From Bradyrhizobium oropedii (GTDB taxonomy: Bacteria; Pseudomonadota; Alphaproteobacteria; Rhizobiales; Xanthobacteraceae), in NCBI RefSeq assembly GCF_020889685.1, contig NZ_JACMYO010000046.1, positions 1 through 50,997 of the forward strand: DNA of 50,997 nt, written 5' to 3'. The notes under the pieces were generated by a model. It worked only from the letters and a program-made list of their open reading frames with translations. It ran no database searches and had not been told where the DNA came from. The position numbers and the translations under genes were made by a program. How positions within the stretch are numbered: the stretch's first letter is position 1; each line of letters starts with the position of its first letter. This document shows positions 17,930 through 26,770 of the stretch, piece by piece.

Positions 17930-19232
17930 CGATCGAGACGCCGGCGAGCTGATTCCGCCTGTGGTCTCAGCCGAGCCGGAATTCGCTATTCGCGTCACTA
18001 ATCTCGGAAAGGCCTATCGGCTCTATCAGCAGCCGTTGGATTTCCTGAAGGAGATCGTCACCGGAAAGCCTCGGCACCACGAGCACTGGGCGATCCAGAA
18101 TGTTTCCTTCGAGGTGTTGCGCGGACGCGTGGTCGGCATCATCGGGCCGAACGGCGCGGGAAAAAGTACCCTCCTGAAGATCGTCGCCGGACTGCTGGAT
18201 GCCACGACCGGGCGTGTCGAGGTGGCCGGCAAGCTGTCGGCGATCCTGGAGTTGGGGACCGGCTTTCATCCGGATGTGTCGGGTCGCGACAACATCGTCC
18301 TCGGTGGCATGTGCCTGGGTATGACGCGGGCGGAGATCGAGGCTAAGGTTCCCTGGATCATCGATTTCAGCGAGCTTGCCGAAGTGATCGATCAGCCGTT
18401 CCGGACCTATTCGAGCGGCATGCAGGCGAGGCTCACCTTCGCCACGGCGATCAGCGTCGATCCGGAGCTTTTCATCGTCGACGAGGCGCTCGCAGCCGGC
18501 GATACCGCCTTTGTCAACAAGTGCATGAAACGGGTTCGTCAGATCTGCGAAAGCGGCGCCACCGTCCTGTTCGTTTCGCATTCGAGCGGATTGATCAGCG
18601 AGCTGTGTGACGAGGCGATCTGGATCGACAAGGGGCGGGTGCTGATGCACGGAAATGCTCAGCGCGTCAGCAAGGCCTATGAGCAGAGTGTTTGGGATAT
18701 CGAGGAAGCGCGCAATCTCCGGGAAACCAAGAAGCTGAGCGAGTCGATTGAGAGTACGGCCGAAACCGGAAAATACGAGCTCGGCGGCGGTACCTTGCAG
18801 ATCACTGCCGTCGAAGTGCTTGACGTCGACGGCAAGCCGATCGGCGTTGTCAAGAACGGGGAACCGCTTCGGATACGAATTTCGTGGTCGGGCTTCTCCG
18901 AGCATAAGCAGATTTACGCAAGTTTGCGGATCGATACCGCACGCCTCCAGGCGGTTGCCGGAATTGAAGGGTATGACGGCGGCCTGTTTCTTGATGCGGT
19001 CAATGGTTTGCCGGAACGCGGAAGCGTCATCTACGAGGTGCCCGAGCTCGCTCTTGGCGAAGGGCAATATTACATTTCTGCCGCTCTGTGCCGTCACATG
19101 CTGCCGAAGGGCTCCGAAGCCATCCTGCACTACGTGGAAAAGGCGGCGCAGTTCTCGGTAGCCCGTAATTCTCTGTGGCATTTCAACTATCTCTACGACC
19201 CGAAATTCACCTGCAGTATCGAGCGAAGCTGA
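17913..19232 (+). CDS. wzt: Polysaccharide ABC exporter ATPase with carbohydrate-binding tail (Wzt)
   Basis: A 439-residue ATPase. Walker [10 protein letters not shown] (78-86), signature YSSGM (166-170) and Walker B LFIVDE (186-191) define the nucleotide-binding domain. From about residue 280 to the end lies an extra beta-rich domain like the C-terminal domain of Wzt from O9a-type systems, which recognises the modified end of the finished O-chain before export. This implies the glycan carries a specific terminal modification, for which methyltransferases are encoded downstream. It overlaps wzm and shares TGATG with the next gene. ATG 17919 is an alternative start. Confidence 0.92.
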   Translation: MAMLSNDRDAGELIPPVVSAEPEFAIRVTNLGKAYRLYQQPLDFLKEIVTGKPRHHEHWAIQNVSFEVLRGRVVGIIGPNGAGKSTLLKIVAGLLDATTGRVEVAGKLSAILELGTGFHPDVSGRDNIVLGGMCLGMTRAEIEAKVPWIIDFSELAEVIDQPFRTYSSGMQARLTFATAISVDPELFIVDEALAAGDTAFVNKCMKRVRQICESGATVLFVSHSSGLISELCDEAIWIDKGRVLMHGNAQRVSKAYEQSVWDIEEARNLRETKKLSESIESTAETGKYELGGGTLQITAVEVLDVDGKPIGVVKNGEPLRIRISWSGFSEHKQIYASLRIDTARLQAVAGIEGYDGGLFLDAVNGLPERGSVIYEVPELALGEGQYYISAALCRHMLPKGSEAILHYVEKAAQFSVARNSLWHFNYLYDPKFTCSIERS

Positions 19233-20062
19233 TGACGACGATGACAGATGGTGAATGGCAGGACAGGCTCGAGGCGTTCTTTGAGCTGCGCGCGCGCCAG
19301 ATATCGGAGAAGCCGACGCTGGATGACCTGTGTTACGTTGCCGGCAGAAATCCGTTTCTCTGGACCGACGAGCGCCTGCTTGCCGATCTCAAATCGCACA
19401 TTTTGAGTCTGATGCAGATCGACCAGAACAGCAGGGTTCTGGAGGTGGGATGCGCAGCCGGTCTTCTCGCGCTGCTCGTTGCGCCGAACGTGGGCAAGTA
19501 TGTGGGCGTCGATCTGGCGGAGACCCCGCTCGGCGTTGCGCGACGGCTCGAGCTCCACAATGCCGACTTCCACCAGGCCGCTGGGGAGAATTTGCAGTTC
19601 GGTGACCGCGAGTTTGACGCCGCCCTTTGCTATGATGTGTTCTCGAACTTTCCGAAGTTTCGGACCGGCGAACAGGTCATTCGAGAGATGCTTCGGGTCG
19701 TGCGCCCAGGCGGGCGCGTTCTCGTCGGCTCGGTGCCTGACCGGAGTAAACTTGAACAGTCTCAGCAGATCGCGGCTCAACTGGCGGCTGGATTCGGCGC
19801 ACAGCTAGCCGCCCGCCCGCCGCTCGAAACCATGGTCAAGCAACGGAAGCTCAATTCCTTGGCCAAGCTTGCAAGCTATCTCGGAGTTACCAAAGATGCG
19901 ACTGCGGCGCAGATCAGGCCGGAAATCGTATCGTATGACTTCCTCAAGGAGGATTTCATCGATCTCGGAAAGCGACTTCGGGTCGAGACAAAGATTGTCG
20001 ACATCCACCCGCGCAATCCCTATCTCGGCACGCGCTTCAACGTGATCTTTGTCGCTAAATGA
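19232..20062 (+). CDS. SAM-dependent methyltransferase, class I
   Basis: A 276-residue class I methyltransferase. Motif I (VLEVGCAAG, residues 69-77) binds SAM, with VGVDLAE as the acidic-loop strand and LRVVRPGGRVLV as the motif III region. The start ATG at 19232 overlaps the wzt stop (TGATG), so translation is coupled; a frame open from 19175 would overlap the end of wzt for no reason. Being directly after a wzt with a carbohydrate-recognition tail, a chain-terminating O-methyltransferase is an attractive role, though any sugar methylation is possible. It overlaps the next gene by 4 bp. Confidence 0.85.
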   Translation: MTTMTDGEWQDRLEAFFELRARQISEKPTLDDLCYVAGRNPFLWTDERLLADLKSHILSLMQIDQNSRVLEVGCAAGLLALLVAPNVGKYVGVDLAETPLGVARRLELHNADFHQAAGENLQFGDREFDAALCYDVFSNFPKFRTGEQVIREMLRVVRPGGRVLVGSVPDRSKLEQSQQIAAQLAAGFGAQLAARPPLETMVKQRKLNSLAKLASYLGVTKDATAAQIRPEIVSYDFLKEDFIDLGKRLRVETKIVDIHPRNPYLGTRFNVIFVAK

Positions 20063-22596
20063 AAATCGTCGGATTTCACGACGTCGATCGTGGCCGCTGG
20101 AATTCGCTGGCGGCCTCTTCGCCCGAGGCCTGGTTGAACCACGATACCGCGTGGGTCTCGATCGAGGAGCGTTTCTTTGTCGACGCCAACCTGTCGTTTG
20201 CCCTGATCAACAACGACGACATCGTCGGTATTCAGCCGCTGTATCTGAGCGATGGGACAGGTACGCCGTTTGGTGAGCGCCTTCTGCACTCGGGAATCCA
20301 TCGTCATGCCGGCTTGGCTACGAGTGAGCGGATTGACCGCGGTACCAAGAAAGCGCTCCGCACCGCGGCCATGGACGAGATATTTCGACTGGCCGAGCTG
20401 TACGATGTCGATCGGATCCAGCTCAATTCGCACAATCTTGCGCCGAGCAATCGCGCCGCCTCGCGCGAGGAAATACCTTTTTGGGTGACAGATTTTGGAT
20501 TCCATCTGGGAATCTCGTTCGGCCCAAATGGAATGAGCCCTTTCCCGGGTCTCTCGACGGTCAATGCCGATCAATTGATCGATCTCGACCAATCCGAAGA
20601 CGATCTGTTTTCGAATTTGGACGAAGGGTGTCGAAGGGCAGTTCGGAAGGCGCTCAAGGCGGGCCTCACGTTTGAAGTCGCCACGGATCGATCGCCTCTG
20701 AAGGACTACCTGGAAATAGCCGAAGAGTCGGCCGTGAGGACGGGAGAGGCGCTGCCGCCGGTTTCCTACTACGAGGCGGTCCTTGACGGCTTTTTCGCGC
20801 AGAGCCGGGCGCATCTGCTCTTCGTGCGTGAACGAGATACCCGGTTGGCTGGATTGATCGTGCTCAGCGACAAGATGGCCGTGCACTTCATGGCCGGAGC
20901 CGCCCGATCCGATGCTCTGAAGCTCCGTCCCAACGATTTTCTGCATTGGAACGCGATGTTGTGGGCCAAGCGTGCCGGATTTCGAACGTATCGTCTTGGA
21001 CCGTGGTTTCCGGAAGTGCCGCGCGATTGGCCGATCTCGAAAGTATCCTACTTCAAGACGAAGTTCGGATCGACGTCGTTGCCGATCATTCAGGGAAGCA
21101 TGTTTCGTCGCCCGGAAAGATACCGTCGGGAACCGCCCGCGTTAGAAGAGCACCTCAGAGGCGTGGGCTATCGCGCCGCGGAGTCCTTTGTGTCCGCGCG
21201 AGCCGGTAGCGAATTTGTTGCCCACCTCCTGCGCGTTTTCGGATTTCCTGGTGCTTCGCCGTCGTTGGACGGCGGGCCTTTGGTTCTGTATCGTCCTCAG
21301 AGCGAGGACGTGAGCCGAGCGTCCGACTTTCTTGGTCGCGGCGGTTCCGTCGTGGCAGTATTGCCGGCCGTTGGGTTCGCGAAGGCATTCGCCGTCAGGT
21401 CGGAAGCGAGGGCCGTCGATTCTCCGCGGGTCCTGCAGGCCGAAGTGGCGGGGCCGAAGCCCTGGAAACGGCTACGGACCCTGCACTCGTATATGCGATT
21501 TGTGGCCGCGGAAGGCGTGCCTGTCGTCACCGATGACGAGGGGCGCGCTGCCTGGCTCTGCTTATGCACCTCCGCAGGCGGCTCGATGATATTCGCCGGC
21601 ACCGATATCGTTTCGGACCTCGTTCGATATCGCCAGGGCGATCCCGCGGCCGCCGACAAGCGGCCTACGGATGCGATGTGGGGCTTCGCTGGCGAGCGGC
21701 CAAACTATCTCTTTGAAGGCCAGCTTGCCGGTGAGAATCCGCGTGAGCGTCACGCGGACTGGTGGTGCGAAGCCCTCTCGGATGCGCTGACGCGCCTATG
21801 TGGTGAGACCAGGCGTCCGATGTTGCCGAATGGAGCGCCGGGTGCGATCGTCATCACGGGCGATGACGATCAAGCCGCGCTCGGTCGGTATGCCGCGCAG
21901 CTGGAAGCACTCGGCTCGCTGCCGGTTACATATTTCCTTCATCCGCTTACCAAGCATACACCGGAGACGTTGGCGCAACTCAAGTCGCGCGGGCGCGTCG
22001 AACTGGGTCTGCATCCCGATGCGCTTGAAGAGCCGCAAAAATATGCTGAGCTGTTCTCGGAACAGGCGAACTGGTTCAAGCAGCTGACGGGAGAGGACGC
22101 GCGGACTGTCCGAAACCATGGATTTCTGAACGACGGGTATTGGAAACATGCCGAGCCATGGAATGCGCACGGCGTGAGGGGGAGCTCCAACCTGCCCGGG
22201 CTTGATGGTCGCATGCTCAACGGCTCGCTGCTACCCGGAAGACTTTTGCTCGATGACAAGCTCACGGATCACTGGAGCATCCTGACCGCCATCGGCGACG
22301 GGATCGTGTTTGTGCACGGCTGGGATGATGATCAATCGGCGGATTGCATTTTCGGACTTGCGGACGATATTCGGAAGAGCGGCGTCCCCGGCGTGATCGT
22401 CGTCAATCTGCATCCGGAGAACATCGACAAGACCCGAGGAATGCATCACGCGGTTCGCAAGGTCGTCGACGACGGATTCTTTCCGTGGACGATGAGCGAA
22501 TGCCTCGCATGGTTCGAGAGCCGTCCCGAGCAGCGGCAGGCTGACGTTCGGCCGGCTTTCTCCTGGGCGCGGCTTTTGGGCCGACGGAGCAGCTGA
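20059..22596 (+). CDS. FemAB/GNAT-like acyltransferase fused to a NodB-like domain
   Basis: An 845-residue fusion. Residues about 1-350 resemble FemAB-type acyltransferases (two GNAT folds), including CRRAVRKALKAGLTFE near 191 and LRPNDFLHWNAMLWAKRAGF near 300. Residues about 400-560 form a separate alpha/beta region I cannot assign. Residues about 590-830 look like a divergent polysaccharide deacetylase: TGDDD (600-604) in place of TFDDG, LGLHPDA with H652 in place of HSxxHP, and RNHG (685-688) in the RxPxG position. The family roles would be acyl or aminoacyl transfer and N-deacetylation. ATG 20059 overlaps the methyltransferase stop. The combination is unusual and the specific reaction unknown. 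Confidence 0.75.
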   Translation: MKIVGFHDVDRGRWNSLAASSPEAWLNHDTAWVSIEERFFVDANLSFALINNDDIVGIQPLYLSDGTGTPFGERLLHSGIHRHAGLATSERIDRGTKKALRTAAMDEIFRLAELYDVDRIQLNSHNLAPSNRAASREEIPFWVTDFGFHLGISFGPNGMSPFPGLSTVNADQLIDLDQSEDDLFSNLDEGCRRAVRKALKAGLTFEVATDRSPLKDYLEIAEESAVRTGEALPPVSYYEAVLDGFFAQSRAHLLFVRERDTRLAGLIVLSDKMAVHFMAGAARSDALKLRPNDFLHWNAMLWAKRAGFRTYRLGPWFPEVPRDWPISKVSYFKTKFGSTSLPIIQGSMFRRPERYRREPPALEEHLRGVGYRAAESFVSARAGSEFVAHLLRVFGFPGASPSLDGGPLVLYRPQSEDVSRASDFLGRGGSVVAVLPAVGFAKAFAVRSEARAVDSPRVLQAEVAGPKPWKRLRTLHSYMRFVAAEGVPVVTDDEGRAAWLCLCTSAGGSMIFAGTDIVSDLVRYRQGDPAAADKRPTDAMWGFAGERPNYLFEGQLAGENPRERHADWWCEALSDALTRLCGETRRPMLPNGAPGAIVITGDDDQAALGRYAAQLEALGSLPVTYFLHPLTKHTPETLAQLKSRGRVELGLHPDALEEPQKYAELFSEQANWFKQLTGEDARTVRNHGFLNDGYWKHAEPWNAHGVRGSSNLPGLDGRMLNGSLLPGRLLLDDKLTDHWSILTAIGDGIVFVHGWDDDQSADCIFGLADDIRKSGVPGVIVVNLHPENIDKTRGMHHAVRKVVDDGFFPWTMSECLAWFESRPEQRQADVRPAFSWARLLGRRSS

Positions 22597-22598
22597 GT

Positions 22599-23294
22599 AT
22601 GCGCCTCGGCGTTCTGTCCGACGCTCACGGGAATATCGAGGCGTTCGAGCTGGCGCTGGCCGTTCTGGCAGACGCGAAAGCTGACGTGATCTACTTTCTT
22701 GGGGATTCGGTGGGATACATCCCGGAGAAGGGAGTGGTCAGCGCACTCCGGGCCGGCGGCATTCACATCGTAAGAGGAAATCACGATGACATGCTGGTCC
22801 GGCAGACGACGACTGCGGACCGTGAGGCGATCTATCGGCATCGCGAGACGTTTGCGCTGCTGAGCAACGATGAGCGCGACTTTGTTCGGAGCTGGCCGTC
22901 GAAATTGACCGTCCGTGATGAGCGTGGAACGATCCTGTTCGTTCATGGCAGCCCAACGGACCCTTTGGAAGGTTACGTATATCCGGACAGCAGCCTGTCG
23001 GACTATGCGGAGACGGACGCAGATGTCGTCTTCATGGGACATACACATCATCCCTTTGTGCGGCAGCACGCGGACAAGCTCTTTGTCAATGTAGGGAGTT
23101 GCGGCCTACCGCGAGGAAGTGACCTTCGGGGATCGGTCTGCATCTACGATCCAGGCGAGCGGGCCGCAGAGATCATCCGGTTCGATATCTCAGGCCCCTG
23201 TCGTCGAATCCTGTCGCGCTATCCGCTTGCGCCCCCGGTCGCTTCGCTACTTGAGAGGTGCGCCGATTTCAAAGCGAATGAGGTACAATCTTGA
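22599..23294 (+). CDS. Metallophosphoesterase (YfcE/MJ0936-like)
   Basis: A 231-residue calcineurin-like phosphoesterase with the full metal set: SDAHGN (D8, H10), GDS (D36), GNHDD (N61, H62), LFVHGSP and MGHTHHP. Members cleave phosphomonoesters or phosphodiesters and need two divalent metals. The start lies 2 bases after the preceding stop and the stop overlaps the next gene, so it is translationally bound to the FemAB-like fusion and the ATP-grasp gene. Within a glycan locus it could remove a phosphate from an activated intermediate. The substrate is unknown. Confidence 0.85.
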   Translation: MRLGVLSDAHGNIEAFELALAVLADAKADVIYFLGDSVGYIPEKGVVSALRAGGIHIVRGNHDDMLVRQTTTADREAIYRHRETFALLSNDERDFVRSWPSKLTVRDERGTILFVHGSPTDPLEGYVYPDSSLSDYAETDADVVFMGHTHHPFVRQHADKLFVNVGSCGLPRGSDLRGSVCIYDPGERAAEIIRFDISGPCRRILSRYPLAPPVASLLERCADFKANEVQS

Positions 23295-24346
23295 AGAGTA
23301 GACGCGCAAAGGTTCTGCTGACGGGCATCGGCGGAGGCGGTCACGGCGAACAAATACTCAAGGCTCTCCGGTTGGGCGAGCTCGAGTACGACATCGTGGG
23401 CACGGACGTGAGCGATCTGTGCGCAAACCGAAACCTCGTCAATAAGTTTGTGCAATTGCCGCGGGCGAGCCACCCCGCGTATCTGGATGAGCTTCGATCA
23501 CTGGCCCTGTCGGAAAAATGTGTTGCCGTCTTTCATGGATCAGAACCCGAGATGGCTGTTCTGAGCCGAGCGCGATCCGCGCTCGAGGCTGACGGCCTGT
23601 ACGTGCCCGTCAATCCACCGACCGTTCTTGAGATTTGCCAGGACAAGACGAAAACGATGGCTCACCTGGCCTCGTGCGGATTGTCGGCGCCGAGCTTCAT
23701 GGAAGTGCGCGCGCTGTCGGATCTCGACCAATGGGAGACATTGCCGGCAATCCTCAAGCCGTCTGTCGGCGGTGGTGGGTCGGCGAATGTCTTCATCGTT
23801 CAATCGCGCGAAGAACTGTTGGCCTTCGCGCGTTATCTGCTTGCGACCTGTGAAGCCTTCATTATCCAGGAATACATCGGAACCTCGGACGACGAATATA
23901 CGGTCGGCGTGCTGTTCGGTGCGGATGGTACCCTCCTCAATTCGATTGCGATCAGGCGGGTCATCAACAACGCCCTGACGATCCGTACTCAGGTCCCCAA
24001 CCGGTCGGGCCGTCCCGATCTCGGGTCGCGGCTTGTGATATCGACCGGCATTTCTCAGGGACATATTGCCGACTGGCCCGACGTGCGAAGCGCGTGCGAG
24101 AAAATTGCCGGCTCACTCTCGCCGAGAGCTCCGATCAACGTGCAATGCCGTGTCGTGGACGGTGCCGTGATCCCGTTCGAGATCAATCCCCGATTTTCGG
24201 GAACGACCTCGCTGAGGGCAATGGCTGGATACAACGAACCGGACATTCTCGTCCGAAGAGATGTCTACGGAGAGAATATCCCGGTCCGGTTTCCATACAA
24301 GGAAATGACAATCCTGCGGGGCTTGCAGGAGCACCCGCTTGGCTAA
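23291..24346 (+). CDS. ATP-grasp ligase (carbamoyl-phosphate synthase-like fold), TTG start
   Basis: A 351-residue ATP-grasp enzyme. The N-terminus KVLLTGIGGGGHGEQILKAL is a pre-ATP-grasp Rossmann region; PAILKPSVGGGGSANV is the ATP-binding glycine loop; IPFEINPRFSGTTSLR carries the Mg-binding E and N residues of the CarB/PurK type. It should form a carbon-nitrogen or similar bond through an acyl phosphate. The start is TTG, supported by GAGGT (23280-23284) with 6-base spacing and by overlap with the upstream stop. Its neighbours (FemAB-like fusion, phosphoesterase) hint at attachment of an amino acid or other acyl group to sugars (inference). Confidence 0.85.
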   Translation: MKSRRAKVLLTGIGGGGHGEQILKALRLGELEYDIVGTDVSDLCANRNLVNKFVQLPRASHPAYLDELRSLALSEKCVAVFHGSEPEMAVLSRARSALEADGLYVPVNPPTVLEICQDKTKTMAHLASCGLSAPSFMEVRALSDLDQWETLPAILKPSVGGGGSANVFIVQSREELLAFARYLLATCEAFIIQEYIGTSDDEYTVGVLFGADGTLLNSIAIRRVINNALTIRTQVPNRSGRPDLGSRLVISTGISQGHIADWPDVRSACEKIAGSLSPRAPINVQCRVVDGAVIPFEINPRFSGTTSLRAMAGYNEPDILVRRDVYGENIPVRFPYKEMTILRGLQEHPLG

Positions 24347-24396
24347 TTGGCGATCTGAACTCGACAGACGGCAGCGGATCAACAAGGAGTGAGCTT

Positions 24397-25551
24397 ATGA
24401 CAGCACAATGTCCGGTGTGCGAATCGACGCACCTAAGCGATATCTACCCGTCCTTTTCCGGGACCTGCATCACATCCGACATGATGGTGCTTCGAGAGGC
24501 GTCCCTTGACAATCGGCTGTGCAAGGAATGCGGCCTCATATTCAACGCCGGCGGGACGAGGGGGCGGGCCGAAGCCTTCTACAAGGATAGCTACAATCTT
24601 ATGATGAAGAGCCCGGACGCTGCAATCCAGAGCTTCTCGGGGCCGGCTCCCATCTCGCAAGCGGAGCGCACGCACCAGATTCTGAGGGAAATGACCAATC
24701 TGCCGACCGGCGGATCGGTGCTGGAGATAGGCGCCGGAAAGGGCGACTTCCTAGGACATTTTCTTGAAGAATCTCGCGACTGGCGCGCGGCGGCATTCGA
24801 GCCGAGCTCGGCATTCGACGTGCTGCAGAAGAGATTTCCGGCCGCTCGGCTTCGACGCTGCGACTACAAGGATTTTGACGCCGAATCGGCAAGCTTCGAT
24901 CTGATCGTCGCCCTGGGCGTTCTGGAGCATGTCGAGAATCCGCTCGACATGTTGAAGTGGGCGCATAGGCACCTCAAGGAGGCAGGCTTCTTCTACATTC
25001 GCGTTCCCAACTTTGCGAAGAATCCGAACGATCTGTTTTGCGCAGACCACCTTTCGAAGCTTACCTTGCATTCATTGGAATCGCTGGCGCACGCCGCTGG
25101 ATTTGACGTGGTGTCATCGAAAGAGGCAGGTGTGCCGATCTTTGTTCTGCTAAGAAGGATTGCTGCTCCGAAGCCGCATGCGGTGAATGTGGCAGAGCTC
25201 AACCAGCACACTGTCGATCAGAACGCGATGGTGGCCAGGAGCGCGATGGATGCGATCGATCGGTGTCGCAAGGCCGCTGATGCGTCCGGAGAGCCATTCG
25301 CCATTTTCGGCCTCGGGTCGTCGGGCTTGTTTGCACCGTTCTACCTTGGCTTCGACGCCGGGAAGATCGCGGCCTATCTCGATGAAAATCGTTCCACATG
25401 GGGAAGCGGCTTGAACGGACGTCCGGTGGGCGGTCTCGACAAGATCAAGGAATTGGGGATCCGGCACGTGGCGTTGGCGATTAGCCCGGTCTATTTCGAT
25501 CAAGTGAAGGCGAAGCTGGTACCTTACGGAGTGGAAGTGTATTCGGCCTAA
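24397..25551 (+). CDS. Zinc-binding class I methyltransferase with C-methyltransferase-type tail
   Basis: A 384-residue protein of the sugar C-methyltransferase type. The N-terminus has two cysteine pairs, CPVC and CKEC, forming a probable zinc site; the middle has the SAM motif VLEIGAGKGDFLG and a LGVLEHVENP post-motif; the C-terminal ~100 residues form a second Rossmann-like domain (FAIFGLGSSGLFA). The start ATG has AAGGAG seven bases upstream (24384-24389). The frame is open much further 5', from 24094, but that part lies over the end of the ATP-grasp gene and is not coding. Such enzymes methylate carbon 3 of keto-deoxy-sugar nucleotides; the substrate here is not known. Confidence 0.85.
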   Translation: MTAQCPVCESTHLSDIYPSFSGTCITSDMMVLREASLDNRLCKECGLIFNAGGTRGRAEAFYKDSYNLMMKSPDAAIQSFSGPAPISQAERTHQILREMTNLPTGGSVLEIGAGKGDFLGHFLEESRDWRAAAFEPSSAFDVLQKRFPAARLRRCDYKDFDAESASFDLIVALGVLEHVENPLDMLKWAHRHLKEAGFFYIRVPNFAKNPNDLFCADHLSKLTLHSLESLAHAAGFDVVSSKEAGVPIFVLLRRIAAPKPHAVNVAELNQHTVDQNAMVARSAMDAIDRCRKAADASGEPFAIFGLGSSGLFAPFYLGFDAGKIAAYLDENRSTWGSGLNGRPVGGLDKIKELGIRHVALAISPVYFDQVKAKLVPYGVEVYSA

Positions 25552-25615
25552 GGTCAGGTCAAAGACCTGTCCCTCAGCGCACCGCCGGATTCCAGGCATC
25601 GAGAGTAGCGATCCA

Positions 25616-26749
25616 ATGAACATCACAGAACCGAGTTTCGACGAAGCTGAAATTGCGTTGCTGCGAGAGTGCCTCGACTCGAAATGGGTTACGCAGGGGC
25701 CGCTCACAGAACGATTCGAGCGGCTCATTGCAGAGAAGCACGACGTCAAGCATGCCCTTGCGTGCACGTCTTGCACCGCCGCGCTGCATCTGGCGACCAT
25801 GGCCCTGAAACTTGGGCCGGGAGACGAGGTGATTGTTCCCGCTTTCACGTGGGTCACAAGCGCGCACTCGGCTGAATACGTCGGCGCCAAGCCTGTCTTC
25901 GTCGATGTCGATCTGTCGACCTTCAATATCGATCCGGAACGGCTGGAAGCCGCGATCACACCACGCACGAAGGCCATCATCGCGGTCCACCTGTTCGGCC
26001 TCGCCGCGCCGATGGATGAGATCCTGGCCATTGCGCGGCCGCGAGGCATTCAAGTGATCGAAGACGCCGCATGCGCGATCGGCACGACCTACAAGGGCAG
26101 ACTGGTTGGCGCGATTGGCGACATCGGCTGCTTTTCGTTCCACCCGCGTAAGGCCGTCACGACGGGAGAGGGCGGCGCTGTAACCACTAACCGCGATGAT
26201 CTTGCGGAACGCGTGCGATCGCAGCGCAACCACGGCTCCACAGGCGCTCCGGATCCGTCGATCGAGCCTCACGGCCCGTGGACGATGGCGACGTTTGACA
26301 ATCTCGGCTTCAACTTGCGCTTGTCCGACATTCAGGCAGCGGTCGGCGTGGCGCAAATGGGCAAGCTCGAGCGGCTGCTGGCAGAACGCCGGCGTCTTGG
26401 GCGCCGCTATTCCGAGTTGCTGGCAGGAAACAATTCGATTGCGCGACCGCTCGGCGGGGACGTCGATGGGCATGCATTTCAATCCTACGTTATCCGTATC
26501 GTTGACGGGCATCGCGAGCGCCGCAACGCGGTGATGGCGGCGCTGGCTGCCGCAGGAATTCAGACCCGACCGGGCACGCATGCGGTGCATCGGCTCGGCT
26601 ACTACAAGAACAAGTATGGCCTGCGCCCTGAGCGGTTTCCGAACGCGGCACTTGCGGAGGACACGACGATCACATTGCCGATTTTTCCGAACATGACGGA
26701 GGAGGATCAGCGCCGGGTGGTTGATTGCATCAATCGAGCCAGCGCTTGA
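25616..26749 (+). CDS. DegT/DnrJ/EryC1/StrS sugar aminotransferase
   Basis: A 377-residue PLP-dependent sugar aminotransferase. The Schiff-base lysine is K179 in FSFHPRKAVTTGEGG; EDAAC (150-154) contacts the cofactor ring. The HPRK-TTGEGG pattern is common in perosamine- and 4-amino-sugar-forming enzymes, which convert a 4-keto-sugar nucleotide to an amino sugar using glutamate. Equally, it could supply the WbpE step (3-amination) missing beside wbpB-wbpD. A formyltransferase at 35602 could act on its product. It follows the methyltransferase by 64 bp; GAGAGTAG precedes the ATG. Confidence 0.87.
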   Translation: MNITEPSFDEAEIALLRECLDSKWVTQGPLTERFERLIAEKHDVKHALACTSCTAALHLATMALKLGPGDEVIVPAFTWVTSAHSAEYVGAKPVFVDVDLSTFNIDPERLEAAITPRTKAIIAVHLFGLAAPMDEILAIARPRGIQVIEDAACAIGTTYKGRLVGAIGDIGCFSFHPRKAVTTGEGGAVTTNRDDLAERVRSQRNHGSTGAPDPSIEPHGPWTMATFDNLGFNLRLSDIQAAVGVAQMGKLERLLAERRRLGRRYSELLAGNNSIARPLGGDVDGHAFQSYVIRIVDGHRERRNAVMAALAAAGIQTRPGTHAVHRLGYYKNKYGLRPERFPNAALAEDTTITLPIFPNMTEEDQRRVVDCINRASA

Positions 26750-26770
26750 GACAAGTGCGGAACGCAGTCG

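Noticed and set aside
24094..24396. Long 5' extension of the zinc-binding methyltransferase frame
   Set aside because: It overlaps the well-supported end of the ATP-grasp gene in another frame, and a strong AAGGAG site precedes the ATG at 24397.
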